64,000 nt of DNA from Nocardiopsis sp. CNT312 (lineage in GTDB: Bacteria > Actinomycetota > Actinomycetes > Streptosporangiales > Streptosporangiaceae): positions 1 to 64,000 of the forward strand of contig NZ_KI911536.1 in the NCBI RefSeq assembly GCF_000515115.1. Direction: 5' to 3'. Below, in pieces: positions 8,992 to 17,167 of this stretch. Each line of letters opens with the position of its first letter. The stretch's first letter is position 1. The notes beneath the pieces were generated by a model, which searched no databases, was not told the origin of the DNA, and saw only the letters and a list, made by a program, of their open reading frames with translations. The translations under genes and the position numbers were made by a program.

Positions 8992-9023
8992 GCGGGGAGG
9001 GGCGGGCTGTCGCCCCTCCCCGC
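8992..9023. terminator. Convergent terminator hairpin
   Basis: A perfect 13-bp stem (GCGGGGAGGGGCG at 8992-9004 with its complement at 9011-9023, loop GGCTGT) lies between the convergent phosphatase and small-protein genes. There is no T-tract. Position between converging genes supports a shared terminator. Confidence 0.6.
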
Positions 9024-9082
9024 GGGCTGCGACCGTCCCCGTCCCCCGGGGAAGATCAGAGCGGCCGGTTCGGCCGCCGTTC

Positions 9083-9247
9083 CTAGCAGCGGGTATCGAT
9101 GCCGTTGCGGGCGGCGATGCGGTGCAGGTCCTCAAGTTCCGAGGCGTGCGTCTCGGCGAGGAATTCGTCCCCGGCGGCCTGAGCCGAGCGGAGCGACCTG
9201 TGGGTCTCGTTGATCCGGCCCTTGATCTCTGTGAGGAACTCGCCCAT
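9083..9247 (-). CDS. Conserved-looking 54-residue protein of unknown function
   Basis: A 54-residue protein (MGEFLTEIKGRINETHRSLR at the N-terminus, NGIDTRC at the C-terminus), predicted mostly helical and charged, without membrane segment or signal. The coding case rests on an AGAGG ribosome-binding site four bases before ATG 9247 and strongly GC-biased third positions. An upstream in-frame extension to 9415 lacks a ribosome-binding site and was rejected. The terminal Cys is single. It stands alone, convergent with the phosphatase gene and divergent from cutR. I do not recognise a family. Confidence 0.7.
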   Translation of the reverse strand: MGEFLTEIKGRINETHRSLRSAQAAGDEFLAETHASELEDLHRIAARNGIDTRC

Positions 9248-9554
9248 GACACCTCTTTCTAGGGGTAGGGGCCGGTGTGTACGGGCACACCGGCGTGAAG
9301 ACGTCAGCGCGCGGAGGTCGCGCCCGTGCGGGGCGCTCGCGTGTCGCGGTCCGGATCTCACCGGTGTCCGTGCACGCCCGGTGAGTCCTACCGCATCGGA
9401 GCCGCGGTCAAACATGGGGCCGGGGCCCGCCTCGCGGCGGTGTCCGGTGGGGGAGGGCGGGGAGCGGGCGGTGTCTTAGGTCATACCCGCTTGGCGTCTC
9501 CCGTGCTTACTTGTTTCTTATCCTTGATGTGTCACATTTGAGATGTGCGGGGTT

Positions 9555-9595
9555 GGGTCGCCGCCGACGGTTGGGGGATTCGTCGGCGGCGGCTC
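9555..9595 (+). other. Hairpin I with loop GTTGGGGGATT
   Basis: A perfect 11-bp stem (CGCCGCCGACG 9559-9569 / CGTCGGCGGCG 9581-9591), extendable to about 15 pairs with G-U pairs, closes an 11-base loop GTTGGGGGATT (9570-9580). The loop decamer GTTGGGGGAT recurs in hairpin II although the stem sequence differs, so the loop, not the stem sequence, is conserved. Confidence 0.6.
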
Positions 9596-9735
9596 CCCGC
9601 GCGTCGCCGCTGGCGACACTCCCGGTCCAGCGCCCGTGCTCCGCACGGGGTGGGGCGGCCTCGAGGCCGCGGCGGGTTTACCGCCCCCTTACCCTGTGTG
9701 TGGGAGAACGGATGACGCGGCCGGGACACATGAAC

Positions 9736-9781
9736 GCCGCTGCCGGTGTGTTGGGGGATGCGCCGGCAGCGGCCCTTTTTC
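9736..9781 (+). terminator. Hairpin II with loop GTTGGGGGAT and a T-tract
   Basis: A 13-pair stem (9736-9748 / 9761-9773, core CCGCTGCCGG / CCGGCAGCGG, one G-U) closes the loop TGTTGGGGGATG and is followed by CCTTTTTCT. It has the form of a Rho-independent terminator placed about 40 bases before cutR. It could end a leader RNA or act as an attenuator. Confidence 0.6.
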
Positions 9782-9821
9782 TCAGTACAGGTCCCAGGTA
9801 CTCCAGGTCGAGAAGGACAAC

Positions 9822-10475
9822 GTGCGCGTACTCGTGGTCGAAGACGAACGGGTTCTTGCCGACACCGTCGCGGTCGGGCTCCGGCGTGAGTCCATGGCGG
9901 TCGACGTGGCCTACGACGGCGACACCGCCCTGGAACAGGTGTCGGTCAACGACTACGACGTGATCATCCTCGACCGCGACCTGCCCGGCGTGCACGGCGA
10001 CACCGTCGCGCGCACCCTGGTCGGGGACGGCCATCTCGGACGCATCCTCATGCTCACCGCCTCCGACGCGGTCGAGGACAAGGTGGAAGGCCTGACCCTG
10101 GGCGCCGACGACTACCTGGCGAAACCCTTCGCCTTCGTCGAACTCGTCGCCCGCGTCCACGCCCTGGGCCGCCGCGCGGTCCCGCCGCTGCCCCCGGTCC
10201 TGGAGCGCCACGGCATCACCCTGGACCCGGCCAACCACCGGGTGCACCGCGACGGCCGCGAACTGTCGCTCACCCCCAAGGAGTTCGCCGTCCTCCAGGT
10301 CCTCATGCGCGCCCAGGGGACGGTGGTCAGCGCCGAGGGCCTCCTGGAGAAGGCCTGGGACGAGAACGCCGACCCCTTCACCAACGTGGTGCGGGTCACC
10401 GTCATGACGCTGCGCAAGAAACTGGGGGAGCCCCCGGTCGTCCAGACCGTGCCCGGTGCGGGGTACCGGCTGTGA
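9822..10475 (+). CDS. cutR: CutR-type OmpR/PhoB response regulator
   Basis: A 217-residue response regulator. The receiver domain (about 1-115) has VEDE near residue 5, the phospho-acceptor Asp in VIILDRDLPG (about residue 50), LMLTAS and DDYLAKPFAF. The C-terminal winged helix ends DPFTNVVRVTVMTLRKKLGE and VPGAGYRL. The very close match of this C-terminal block to Streptomyces CutR, as I recall it, and the position near ferrochelatase and dut support the cutR assignment. GTG 9822 follows GAAGGA at about five bases. The stop overlaps the kinase start by four bases (GTGA), so the pair is translationally coupled. In Streptomyces CutRS affects secretion-stress and antibiotic phenotypes; the role here is inferred. 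Confidence 0.9.
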   Translation: MRVLVVEDERVLADTVAVGLRRESMAVDVAYDGDTALEQVSVNDYDVIILDRDLPGVHGDTVARTLVGDGHLGRILMLTASDAVEDKVEGLTLGADDYLAKPFAFVELVARVHALGRRAVPPLPPVLERHGITLDPANHRVHRDGRELSLTPKEFAVLQVLMRAQGTVVSAEGLLEKAWDENADPFTNVVRVTVMTLRKKLGEPPVVQTVPGAGYRL

Positions 10476-11722
10476 GGTCGGACGGTGCCTCCGAGCCGGG
10501 ACACGTGGAGCCCACCCGGTCCGGTGACACGAGCACGTGGCGCAGCCTCGCCGCCGTGGCCCCCTCGGGGGAGGGAGCGCAGCCCTCGGCCGCAGCCGCG
10601 CACATGCGCCGCTTCAGCGACAACCTCAGTATCCGGGCGCGGCTCACCCTCATCTACGGGATGCTGTTCTTCGCGGCCGGCTCCGTGCTGGTCCTGGTCA
10701 ACTATCTGATCGTCGCGGTGCTGCTCAACGCCCTCCTGGCGGAGGAGAGCGCCTCGGAGCTGGTGGCGCACGGCTACCTCATCGAGGAGGTCCTCACCCA
10801 GGTCACCCGGTTCTCCCTGCTCGCCCTGTTCCTGGTGGGACTGCTCGCGGTGGCCCTGGGCTACGCAGTGGCCGGCCGCGCCCTGTCCCCGCTCCAGAAG
10901 ATCACCCGCATCGCCCGGCGGCTCTCCGAGCGCTCCCTGCATGAGAGGATCGCCCTCTCCGGCCCCGACGACGAGATCCGCGAACTCGCCGACACCTTCG
11001 ACGGCATGCTGGAGCGGCTGGACCGCGCCTTCGACGGACAGCGCCGCTTTGTGGCCAACGCCTCACACGAGCTGCGCACGCCCCTGGCGATCAACCGGAC
11101 GCTCCTGGAGGTGGCGCTCAGCGCCCCCGAGGTGTCCGCCGACCTCAAGAGCGTCGGTCAGACCCTTCTGGAGACCAACGCGCGCCACGAACGCCTGATC
11201 GACGGACTGCTGATCCTGGCCCGCAGCGATCGCGAACTGGAGGCGCGCACCACGGTCGACCTCGGCGAGGTCGCCGAGACGGTCCTCAGCCAGTCTCCGG
11301 GGGAGTCGGACGAATCCGGTCTGCTCGTGCGCCGGGACCTGCGCCCGGCCGTGGTGGAGGGCGACCCCGTCCTGTTGGAGCGGCTCGTGGCCAACCTGGT
11401 GGAGAACGCCCTGAAGTACAACGTCGAGGGTGGGGAGGTGACCGTCCGCAGCGGTATGTACGAGGGCCGCCCCGCGGTCCAGGTGGAGAACTCCGGCAAG
11501 GTGATCCCCGCCTACGAGATCGAGGGCCTCTTCGAACCGTTCCGCCGGGGTTCGGGCGACCGCGTGGGTTCGGGGCGCAGCGCGGGCCTGGGGCTGTCCA
11601 TCGTCCGCTCCGTGGTGCGCGCGCACGAGGGCGTGGTGACCGCCTGGCCGCGCGCGGGGGGCGGCCTCGTCGTCACGATCTGCCTACCCGTTCCGCCGGG
11701 GCGGGGCGCCGAACGCCGCTGA
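10472..11722 (+). CDS. cutS: CutS-type sensor histidine kinase
   Basis: A 416-residue membrane kinase. A hydrophilic N-terminal tail of about 55 residues precedes TM1 (LIYGMLFFAAGSVLVLVNYL). A short extracytoplasmic segment of about 35 residues and TM2 (FSLLALFLVGLLAVALGYAV) follow, then a HAMP-like linker, the HisKA box FVANASHELRTPLAINR, the N box LVANLVENALKYNV, a degenerate G1 (VENSGKVIP) and the G2 box AGLGLSIVRSVV. The atypical G1 is, from memory, also found in Streptomyces CutS. The sensor segment contains no cysteine, a possible difference from Streptomyces CutS. The start GTG overlaps the cutR stop. A start at the internal ATG near 10604 would also keep all domains. Confidence 0.88.
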   Translation: MRSDGASEPGHVEPTRSGDTSTWRSLAAVAPSGEGAQPSAAAAHMRRFSDNLSIRARLTLIYGMLFFAAGSVLVLVNYLIVAVLLNALLAEESASELVAHGYLIEEVLTQVTRFSLLALFLVGLLAVALGYAVAGRALSPLQKITRIARRLSERSLHERIALSGPDDEIRELADTFDGMLERLDRAFDGQRRFVANASHELRTPLAINRTLLEVALSAPEVSADLKSVGQTLLETNARHERLIDGLLILARSDRELEARTTVDLGEVAETVLSQSPGESDESGLLVRRDLRPAVVEGDPVLLERLVANLVENALKYNVEGGEVTVRSGMYEGRPAVQVENSGKVIPAYEIEGLFEPFRRGSGDRVGSGRSAGLGLSIVRSVVRAHEGVVTAWPRAGGGLVVTICLPVPPGRGAERR

Positions 11723-12181
11723 CGCGCCCCCGAGCTGCGCGCGTCGGCGCTTCATGGTATCTATACGTGTCCGAAGACACGCCCACCCCTGTCACGGGCG
11801 CTGACTCCGGGTGGGTATGCTTCCCCGGGCGTGGACACGGAGGGAAACCCTCATGACGTGGGCATGTCTTGTTTCTTGCCGATGTAGGGGGAGTGTTCCG
11901 CGTCCGCCCGTGACGGGCGGAACAGCAGGGTCACCAGGTCTACGAGGTGCCCGAAGCCGGGCGGCAGACGGGGACATCGGCGTGAGGAGCGGCTGTCGGT
12001 GTGTGGCCGATTCCGGTCACGATCCCGTGAAGGCACGGCCGACCTGCGGATCGTGGCCCGGGAGGGGGCACGGTCCACGGGAACCGGGGAAACTCATCGG
12101 CCGGATCGGGCACAACCGAGGTCTCTCAAGCGTTACACCCGCGCGACGAGGCACTGAACGAGGGGGATGGAGTTAGCAGAG
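11723..12181. promoter_or_regulatory. Intergenic region between cutS and the DUF4193 gene
   Basis: No gene is supported in these 459 bases. Visible structure includes a small GTGTC-CGAA-GACAC hairpin near 11767-11780, an AT-rich patch with CTTGTTTCTT at 11868-11877 (the same decamer as at 9510-9519), and an inverted repeat CCGCCCGTGACGGGCGG near 11903-11920. It probably carries the cutS terminator and the DUF4193 promoter. Confidence 0.4.
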
Positions 12182-12481
12182 ATGGCCACCGACTACGACA
12201 GCCCGCGCAAGACGGACGAGGAAATCAACGAGGACAGTCTGCAGGAGCTACAGGCGCGGCGCGGCGCTGACAAGGGCACGGGCACGATCGACGTCGACCC
12301 CGACGAGGCCGCCGAGGGCATGGAACTGCCCGGCGCGGACCTGTCCGGTGAGGAGTTGGCGGTGCGCGTGCTCCCGCGCCAGTCCGACGAGTTCACCTGC
12401 GGGCGCTGCTTCCTGGTGCACCACCGCAGCCAGCTCGCCGAACAGCGCGACAACCAGCTCATCTGCAAGGAGTGCACCTGA
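12182..12481 (+). CDS. DUF4193 zinc-ribbon-like protein
   Basis: A 99-residue actinobacterial DUF4193 protein starting MATDYDSPRKTDEEINEDSL. Two CxxC pairs (CGRC and CKEC) near the C-terminus probably bind zinc. The N-terminal half is acidic and probably disordered. GGAG lies about nine bases before ATG 12182; a start five codons earlier is unlikely because family members begin with MATDYD. It ends at a convergent terminator. In Streptomyces it also lies near dut and cutRS, from memory. Molecular function is not established; a nucleic-acid or protein-interaction role is only inferred from the zinc ribbon. Confidence 0.9.
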   Translation: MATDYDSPRKTDEEINEDSLQELQARRGADKGTGTIDVDPDEAAEGMELPGADLSGEELAVRVLPRQSDEFTCGRCFLVHHRSQLAEQRDNQLICKECT

Positions 12482-12514
12482 CCGGACGGGGCGGGGGCAC
12501 CGCTCCCGTCCGGT
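12481..12514. terminator. Convergent terminator hairpin
   Basis: A perfect 10-bp stem (ACCGGACGGG 12481-12490 / CCCGTCCGGT 12505-12514) begins at the last base of the DUF4193 stop and lies between convergent genes. There is no T-tract. Confidence 0.6.
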
Positions 12515-12627
12515 GAGCCCCGGTGGACAGGGCCCGTTCCCCGCCACCGCCAGGGGCAGCCGCCCGCGTGAGCGGGCACCGTCGACGGAGCCTGGCGGCG
12601 CTGTGCCCTCCGGGCCCGCCCCCCGTG

Positions 12628-12906
12628 TCAGGCCTCGGGTTCGCCTCCGGCGGGCCTGCTCATCCCTTTGCGCGCGGCGCGCACGGCCAGGACCCGTGCC
12701 ACCTCCACGCCGACACCGGCCACCACGGCCCAGCCCAGGGCGTGGCCGAGACCGACTTCGGGAGACTCCAGGTCCGTGGGGGGCTCCTCGCCGGTGGCGC
12801 GGGTCCAGGCGAAGGTCAGGGCTTTGCGCGTCACGTATTCCGCGGCGAATCCCGCCACGAATCCGAGAAGCGCCGGGGCGATGTCACCGCCGTCCTTCTT
12901 GGCCAT
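12628..12906 (-). CDS. DUF4235-like small membrane protein
   Basis: A 92-residue protein. Two hydrophobic segments (IAPALLGFVAGFAAEYV and HALGWAVVAGVGVEVARVLAV) flank a charged central loop that includes WTRATGEEPPTDLESPE, matching the layout of actinobacterial DUF4235 membrane proteins. The start is ATG 12906, followed by MAKKDGG. It is divergent from valS with about 180 bases between. Function unknown; the family call is from layout and short motifs. Confidence 0.75.
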   Translation of the reverse strand: MAKKDGGDIAPALLGFVAGFAAEYVTRKALTFAWTRATGEEPPTDLESPEVGLGHALGWAVVAGVGVEVARVLAVRAARKGMSRPAGGEPEA

Positions 12907-13086
12907 GATGAATCGTTCACCGTTTCCGTTCGCGAGTGGGGCGGCGCGCGTGCGTCCGCCGTGTTCCTTCCTGGAATACTGTCACGACCTGCCCGGGGGC
13001 GCGCGTCCGCGCCGGTGCGCGTCCGATTCGCGGAAACCGTGCCGGACCCGGAACGATCACGGCCGTCGGCGCACTACCATTGGGCC

Positions 13087-15660
13087 ATGACCAACCGCTC
13101 TCATTCCTTCCGCATGCCCGACAAGCCTTCGCTGGACGGTATCGAGGCGAAGTGGGTCGACGTATGGGATGAGTCCGGCGTCTACCATTTCGACCGCACC
13201 CGCAGCCGCGAGGACGTCTACTCCATCGACACCCCGCCGCCCACGGTCTCGGGCTCGCTGCACATCGGCCACGTGTTCTCCTACACGCACACCGACACCG
13301 TCGCCCGCTTCCAGCGCATGAGCGGCAAGGCCGTCTTCTACCCCATGGGCTGGGACGACAACGGCCTGCCCACCGAGCGCCGGGTCCAGAACTACTACGG
13401 CGTGCGCTGCGACCCGTCGATCCCCTACGACCCGGACTTTCGCCCGCCGGAGAAGCCCGACCCCAAGCGGCAGGTGCCCGTCTCCCGCCGCAACTTCATC
13501 GAGCTGTGCGACGAGCTGACCGTCGAGGACGAGAAGGTCTTCGAGTCGATCTGGCGTCGGCTGGGGCTGAGCGTGGACTGGCGGCACACCTACGCCACGA
13601 TCGACGACAACTCCCGAGCCGCCGCCCAGCGCGCGTTCCTGCGCAACCTGGCCCGCGGCGAGGCCTACATGGCTGAGGCGCCCACCCTGTGGGACGTCAC
13701 CTTCCGCACCGCGGTGGCCCAGGCCGAGCTGGAGGACCGCGAGCGGCCCAGCGCCTACCACCGGCTGGCCTTCCACCGGCCCGACGGCACCCCGGTCCAC
13801 ATCGAGACCACGCGCCCCGAACTGCTCGCGGCCTGTGTGGCCCTGGTCGCCCACCCCGACGACGAGCGCTACCAGGACCTGTTCGGCACCACCGTGCGCA
13901 CCCCGGTCTTCGGCGTGCAGGTCCCGGTTCGGCCGCACCGCCTCGCCGACCCCGAGAAGGGGTCCGGTATCGCGATGATCTGTACCTTCGGCGACATCAC
14001 CGACGTCACCTGGTGGCGCGAGCTCCAGTTGGAGACGCGCCCGATCATCGGGTGGGACGGCCGCATCATGGCCGAGGCGCCCAAGGGGCTGGACTCCGAG
14101 CGAGGCCGCGAGGCCTACGCGCGGCTCGTGGGCGCCACCGTCCACACCGCGCGCGAGCGCACCGTCGAACTGCTCCGGGAGAGCGGTGATCTCGTCGGTG
14201 AGCCCACGCCGATCACCCACCCGGTGAAGTTCTACGAGAAGGGCGACAAGCCCTTGGAGATCGTCACCACCCGCCAGTGGTACATCCGCAACGGCGGCCG
14301 TGACGCGCAGTTGCGCGAGGCGCTCCTCGGGCGTGGCAGGCAGCTCGCCTGGCACCCCGAGCACATGCGCTCGCGGTACGAGAACTGGGTCAGCGGCCTC
14401 ACCGGGGACTGGCTCATCAGCCGCCAGCGGTTCTTCGGTGTGCCCTTCCCGGTCTGGTATCCCCTGGACTCCGAGGGCAACCCGCGCTACGACGAGCCGA
14501 TCGTGCCCGGCGAGGACCAGCTTCCGGTCGACCCCAGCTCGCAGGCGCCCGAGGGCTACACCGAGGACCGCCGCGGCCAGGCCGGGGGCTTCATCGGGGA
14601 CCCCGACGTCATGGACACCTGGGCGACCTCCTCCCTCACCCCGCAGATCGCCTCGGGCTGGGAGCGCGACCCCGACCTGTTCGAGCGCGTCTTCCCCATG
14701 GACTACCGGCCCCAGGGCCAGGACATCATCCGCACCTGGCTCTTCTCCACCGTGGTCCGCGCCCACCTGGAGAACGGCACACTGCCCTGGAGCACCACCG
14801 GTATCTCCGGCTGGATCCTGGACCCGGACCGCAAGAAGATGTCCAAGTCCAAGGGCAACGTCGTCACCCCCATCGCCCTGCTGGAGAAGTACGGCTCCGA
14901 CGCGGTCCGGTACTGGGCGGCCAGCGGCCGCCTGGGCACCGACACCGCGATGGACGAGGGCCAGATGAAGGTGGGCCGCCGCCTGTCCATCAAGATCCTC
15001 AACGCCAGCAAGTTCGTCATGTCGGTGGCGGGCGGGGACGCCTCCACCGACCCGGCCCGGATCACCGAGCCCCTGGACCGGGCGATGCTGGCCGCCCTCG
15101 CCGACGTGGTGGAGGAGGCGACCGCCGCGTTCGCCGCCTACGACCACACCCGGGCGCTGGAGCGCACCGAGCGCTTCTTCTGGGACTTCTGCGACGACTA
15201 CCTGGAGCTGGTCAAGGCCCGCGCCTACGACGCCTCCTCCGCCGAGGGCGCCTCGGCGCGCTCCGCCCTGCTCATCGCCCTGGGTGCCCTGCACCGGCTC
15301 TTCGCCCCCTTCGTGCCCTTCGTGGCCGAGGAGGCCTGGAGCTGGTGGCGGGAGGGCTCCGTGCACGCCCAGCCCTGGCCGGAGGCGGCCGAGTACCGCG
15401 CCGCGGCCGCCGACGGCGACCCGGCCGTCCTGGCGGTCACGGCCGAGGTCCTGCGCGCCGTGCGCAAGGCCAAGTCCGAGGCCAAGCTCTCCATGCGGGC
15501 CGAGGTCGAGCACGTCAGGGTCTCCGGCAAGCGTGTCGGGGCCGCCCGTGCCGCCGCGGGCGACATCGCCGCCGCGGGCCGGGCCGCCGGGATCGACTTC
15601 GAGGCCACCGACGAGGCCGAACTGACCGTCGGTGTGACGCTCCCGGACCCGGTCGGGTAG
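13087..15660 (+). CDS. valS: Valine--tRNA ligase
   Basis: An 857-residue class I synthetase that charges tRNA-Val. HIGH is at residues 59-62 (SLHIGHVFSYTHTD) and KMSKS at about 584-588 (RKKMSKSKGNV). The CP1 editing domain (HRPDGTPVHIETTRPELLAA) and the anticodon-binding domain (KARAYDASS) are visible. The N-terminal motif WDDNGLPTERRVQNYYGV marks the ValRS subtype found in many Actinobacteria. It is shorter than E. coli ValS (about 950) and ends with only a short region after the anticodon-binding domain. The ATG at 13087 gives MTNRSHSFRMPDKPSL. No T-box element is recognisable upstream. Confidence 0.95.
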   Translation: MTNRSHSFRMPDKPSLDGIEAKWVDVWDESGVYHFDRTRSREDVYSIDTPPPTVSGSLHIGHVFSYTHTDTVARFQRMSGKAVFYPMGWDDNGLPTERRVQNYYGVRCDPSIPYDPDFRPPEKPDPKRQVPVSRRNFIELCDELTVEDEKVFESIWRRLGLSVDWRHTYATIDDNSRAAAQRAFLRNLARGEAYMAEAPTLWDVTFRTAVAQAELEDRERPSAYHRLAFHRPDGTPVHIETTRPELLAACVALVAHPDDERYQDLFGTTVRTPVFGVQVPVRPHRLADPEKGSGIAMICTFGDITDVTWWRELQLETRPIIGWDGRIMAEAPKGLDSERGREAYARLVGATVHTARERTVELLRESGDLVGEPTPITHPVKFYEKGDKPLEIVTTRQWYIRNGGRDAQLREALLGRGRQLAWHPEHMRSRYENWVSGLTGDWLISRQRFFGVPFPVWYPLDSEGNPRYDEPIVPGEDQLPVDPSSQAPEGYTEDRRGQAGGFIGDPDVMDTWATSSLTPQIASGWERDPDLFERVFPMDYRPQGQDIIRTWLFSTVVRAHLENGTLPWSTTGISGWILDPDRKKMSKSKGNVVTPIALLEKYGSDAVRYWAASGRLGTDTAMDEGQMKVGRRLSIKILNASKFVMSVAGGDASTDPARITEPLDRAMLAALADVVEEATAAFAAYDHTRALERTERFFWDFCDDYLELVKARAYDASSAEGASARSALLIALGALHRLFAPFVPFVAEEAWSWWREGSVHAQPWPEAAEYRAAAADGDPAVLAVTAEVLRAVRKAKSEAKLSMRAEVEHVRVSGKRVGAARAAAGDIAAAGRAAGIDFEATDEAELTVGVTLPDPVG

Positions 15661-15683
15661 GGGACCGGTACACCAGGGCTCGG

Positions 15684-15716
15684 CGGGGCGGGGCGGCGAG
15701 GAGCCGCTCCCGCCCC
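15684..15716 (+). terminator. Hairpin after valS
   Basis: A GC-rich stem (GGGGCGGGGCGGC ... GCCGCTCCCGCCCC, one bulge and one G-U) about 25 bases after the valS stop. Weak T content follows, so confidence is moderate. Confidence 0.45.
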
Positions 15717-15777
15717 TCCGGCGTTCGACGGTGCCGGAAACCGGCAGCACTCACCGGGGGCGATAAGCTCAGCGGTT

Positions 15778-16254
15778 GTGAGTACCTCATCCCTGGCCGG
15801 CGGTCCGATCGCCGTCACGGTCCACCGCCTGGACCCCGGCCTTCCCCTGCCCGAGTACGCGCATCCGGCGGACGCGGGTGCCGACCTGTGCACCGCCGTC
15901 GACGTCGAACTCGCTCCTGGGGAGCGCGGCACGGTCCCTACCGGGCTGGCGATCGCCCTGCCCGAGGGGTACGCGGCCTTCGTCCACCCCAGGTCGGGGC
16001 TGGCGGCCCGCTGCGGTCTGACGATCGTCAACGCGCCGGGCACCGTCGACGCCGGCTACCGCGGCGAGATCAGGGTGACACTCGTCAACACCGACAGGGA
16101 GACCCCCGTGCGGCTGTCACGGGGGGACCGCATCGCGCAGCTGGTGATCCAGCGCGTGGAGCGGGCGGAGTTCGTGGAGGCGGACTCCCTGCCGGAATCG
16201 GTGCGCGGTACCGGCGGTTTCGGTTCGACCGGAGGGCACGCCGCTCTGCGGTGA
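15778..16254 (+). CDS. dut: Deoxyuridine 5'-triphosphate nucleotidohydrolase (dUTPase)
   Basis: A 158-residue trimeric dUTPase that converts dUTP to dUMP and pyrophosphate. The five family motifs are visible: [41 protein letters not shown] and the C-terminal P-loop-like [10 protein letters not shown]. The catalytic-region Asp lies in DAGYRGE. The start is GTG 15778. It is 58 bases upstream of the DUF3710 gene on the same strand, the neighbour expected for dut in Streptomyces-type genomes. Confidence 0.95.
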   Translation: MSTSSLAGGPIAVTVHRLDPGLPLPEYAHPADAGADLCTAVDVELAPGERGTVPTGLAIALPEGYAAFVHPRSGLAARCGLTIVNAPGTVDAGYRGEIRVTLVNTDRETPVRLSRGDRIAQLVIQRVERAEFVEADSLPESVRGTGGFGSTGGHAALR

Positions 16255-16312
16255 GGAGTCCCCAGAGCCCGGATGCGACCCGGGAGCAACCTAGAGCGTG
16301 AGAGGTGAGGGC

Positions 16313-17122
16313 GTGTTCGGACGCCGCCGTAAGAAGCAGGACGAGGAGACCGGGACGACGGACGCTCCGCGCCGGAGCACCACCGGGGAGGAGGTCTCCT
16401 TCGGCAACGTCGTCGAGCCCGAGAAGTCGTCCGCGTCGGCCGACAAGGAGTCGGACCGGCACCGTGCCACCGGTCCCTGGGACGTCTCCGAGGAGCCTTC
16501 CGAGGCCAAGCGGATGGACCTGGGCAGCCTCAGGCTGCCGATGGAGCAGGGCCTGCAGATCCAGGTGAACGTCGCCCGCGACGACCGGGGCAAGCAGACG
16601 ATCATCGGCGTGACCCTGGTCAAGGGCAAGAGCTCGCTCCAGGTGCAGCCCTTCGCCGCGCCCAAGAGCGAGGGCCTGTGGGAGGACATGCGCCGGGAGC
16701 TGCGGGAGCAGGTCGCCAAACAGGGCGGCAACTCCCACGAGCACGACGGCACCTTCGGCCCCGAACTCCAGGCGGTCGTGCCCGTCAAGGGCAAGAAGAC
16801 CGAGGACGGCAAGCAGATCGCCCAACGGGTGCGGTTCATCGGCGTGGACGGCCCGCGCTGGGTGCTGCGCGGGGTGGTCCGCGGCGAGGGGGCGGCCAGA
16901 CCCGAGGCGATGGGCGAGATCGAACGCCTCTTCGCCGACATCGTGGTGGTCCGCGGCGAGCAGCCCTCGCCCCCCGGTGAACTGCTGCAGATCACCGTTC
17001 CCAAGCAGCTCCAGGAGCAGATGGCCGCCGCCCAGGCCCGTGCGGCCCATCAGGCGGCCCAGAGCGGCAACGCCGGGAGATCCCCCAACGGCAGTGCGCC
17101 GGGCGGCCCCGACGGGGCCTGA
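16313..17122 (+). CDS. DUF3710 protein
   Basis: A 269-residue actinobacterial DUF3710 protein starting MFGRRRKKQDEETG. A charged, Ser/Thr-rich N-terminal tail is followed by a conserved core from about residue 60 (RMDLGSLRLPMEQGLQIQVN) through GPRWVLRGVVRGEGA to ELLQITVPKQL, and an Ala/Pro/Gly tail. GTG 16313 has AGGTGA about seven bases upstream, and family members begin MFGRRRK, so this start was preferred over GTG 16298. Adjacent to dut, probably one transcript. Function unknown. Confidence 0.9.
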   Translation: MFGRRRKKQDEETGTTDAPRRSTTGEEVSFGNVVEPEKSSASADKESDRHRATGPWDVSEEPSEAKRMDLGSLRLPMEQGLQIQVNVARDDRGKQTIIGVTLVKGKSSLQVQPFAAPKSEGLWEDMRRELREQVAKQGGNSHEHDGTFGPELQAVVPVKGKKTEDGKQIAQRVRFIGVDGPRWVLRGVVRGEGAARPEAMGEIERLFADIVVVRGEQPSPPGELLQITVPKQLQEQMAAAQARAAHQAAQSGNAGRSPNGSAPGGPDGA

Positions 17123-17167
17123 GCCCTTCTCCGGCCGCGGGGGCGGCGTTCATCTTAATGTGGTGCC

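Larger units (their letters stand above)
9248..9821 (+). promoter_or_regulatory. Long leader/intergenic region before cutR
   Basis: This stretch of about 570 bases has no convincing gene. It holds the promoter region of the small leftward gene, an AT-rich patch at 9505-9545 (with CTTGTTTCTT at 9510-9519), and two strong hairpins at 9555-9595 and 9736-9773 that share the loop GTTGGGGGAT. The second is followed by TTTTT, 40 bases before the cutR start. This looks like a structured leader or a small RNA ending just before cutR. Confidence 0.5.

Noticed and set aside
12907-13086. Possible T-box riboswitch before valS
   Set aside because: The leader is under 180 bases and has no recognisable T-box core (GGTGGNACC) or antiterminator.
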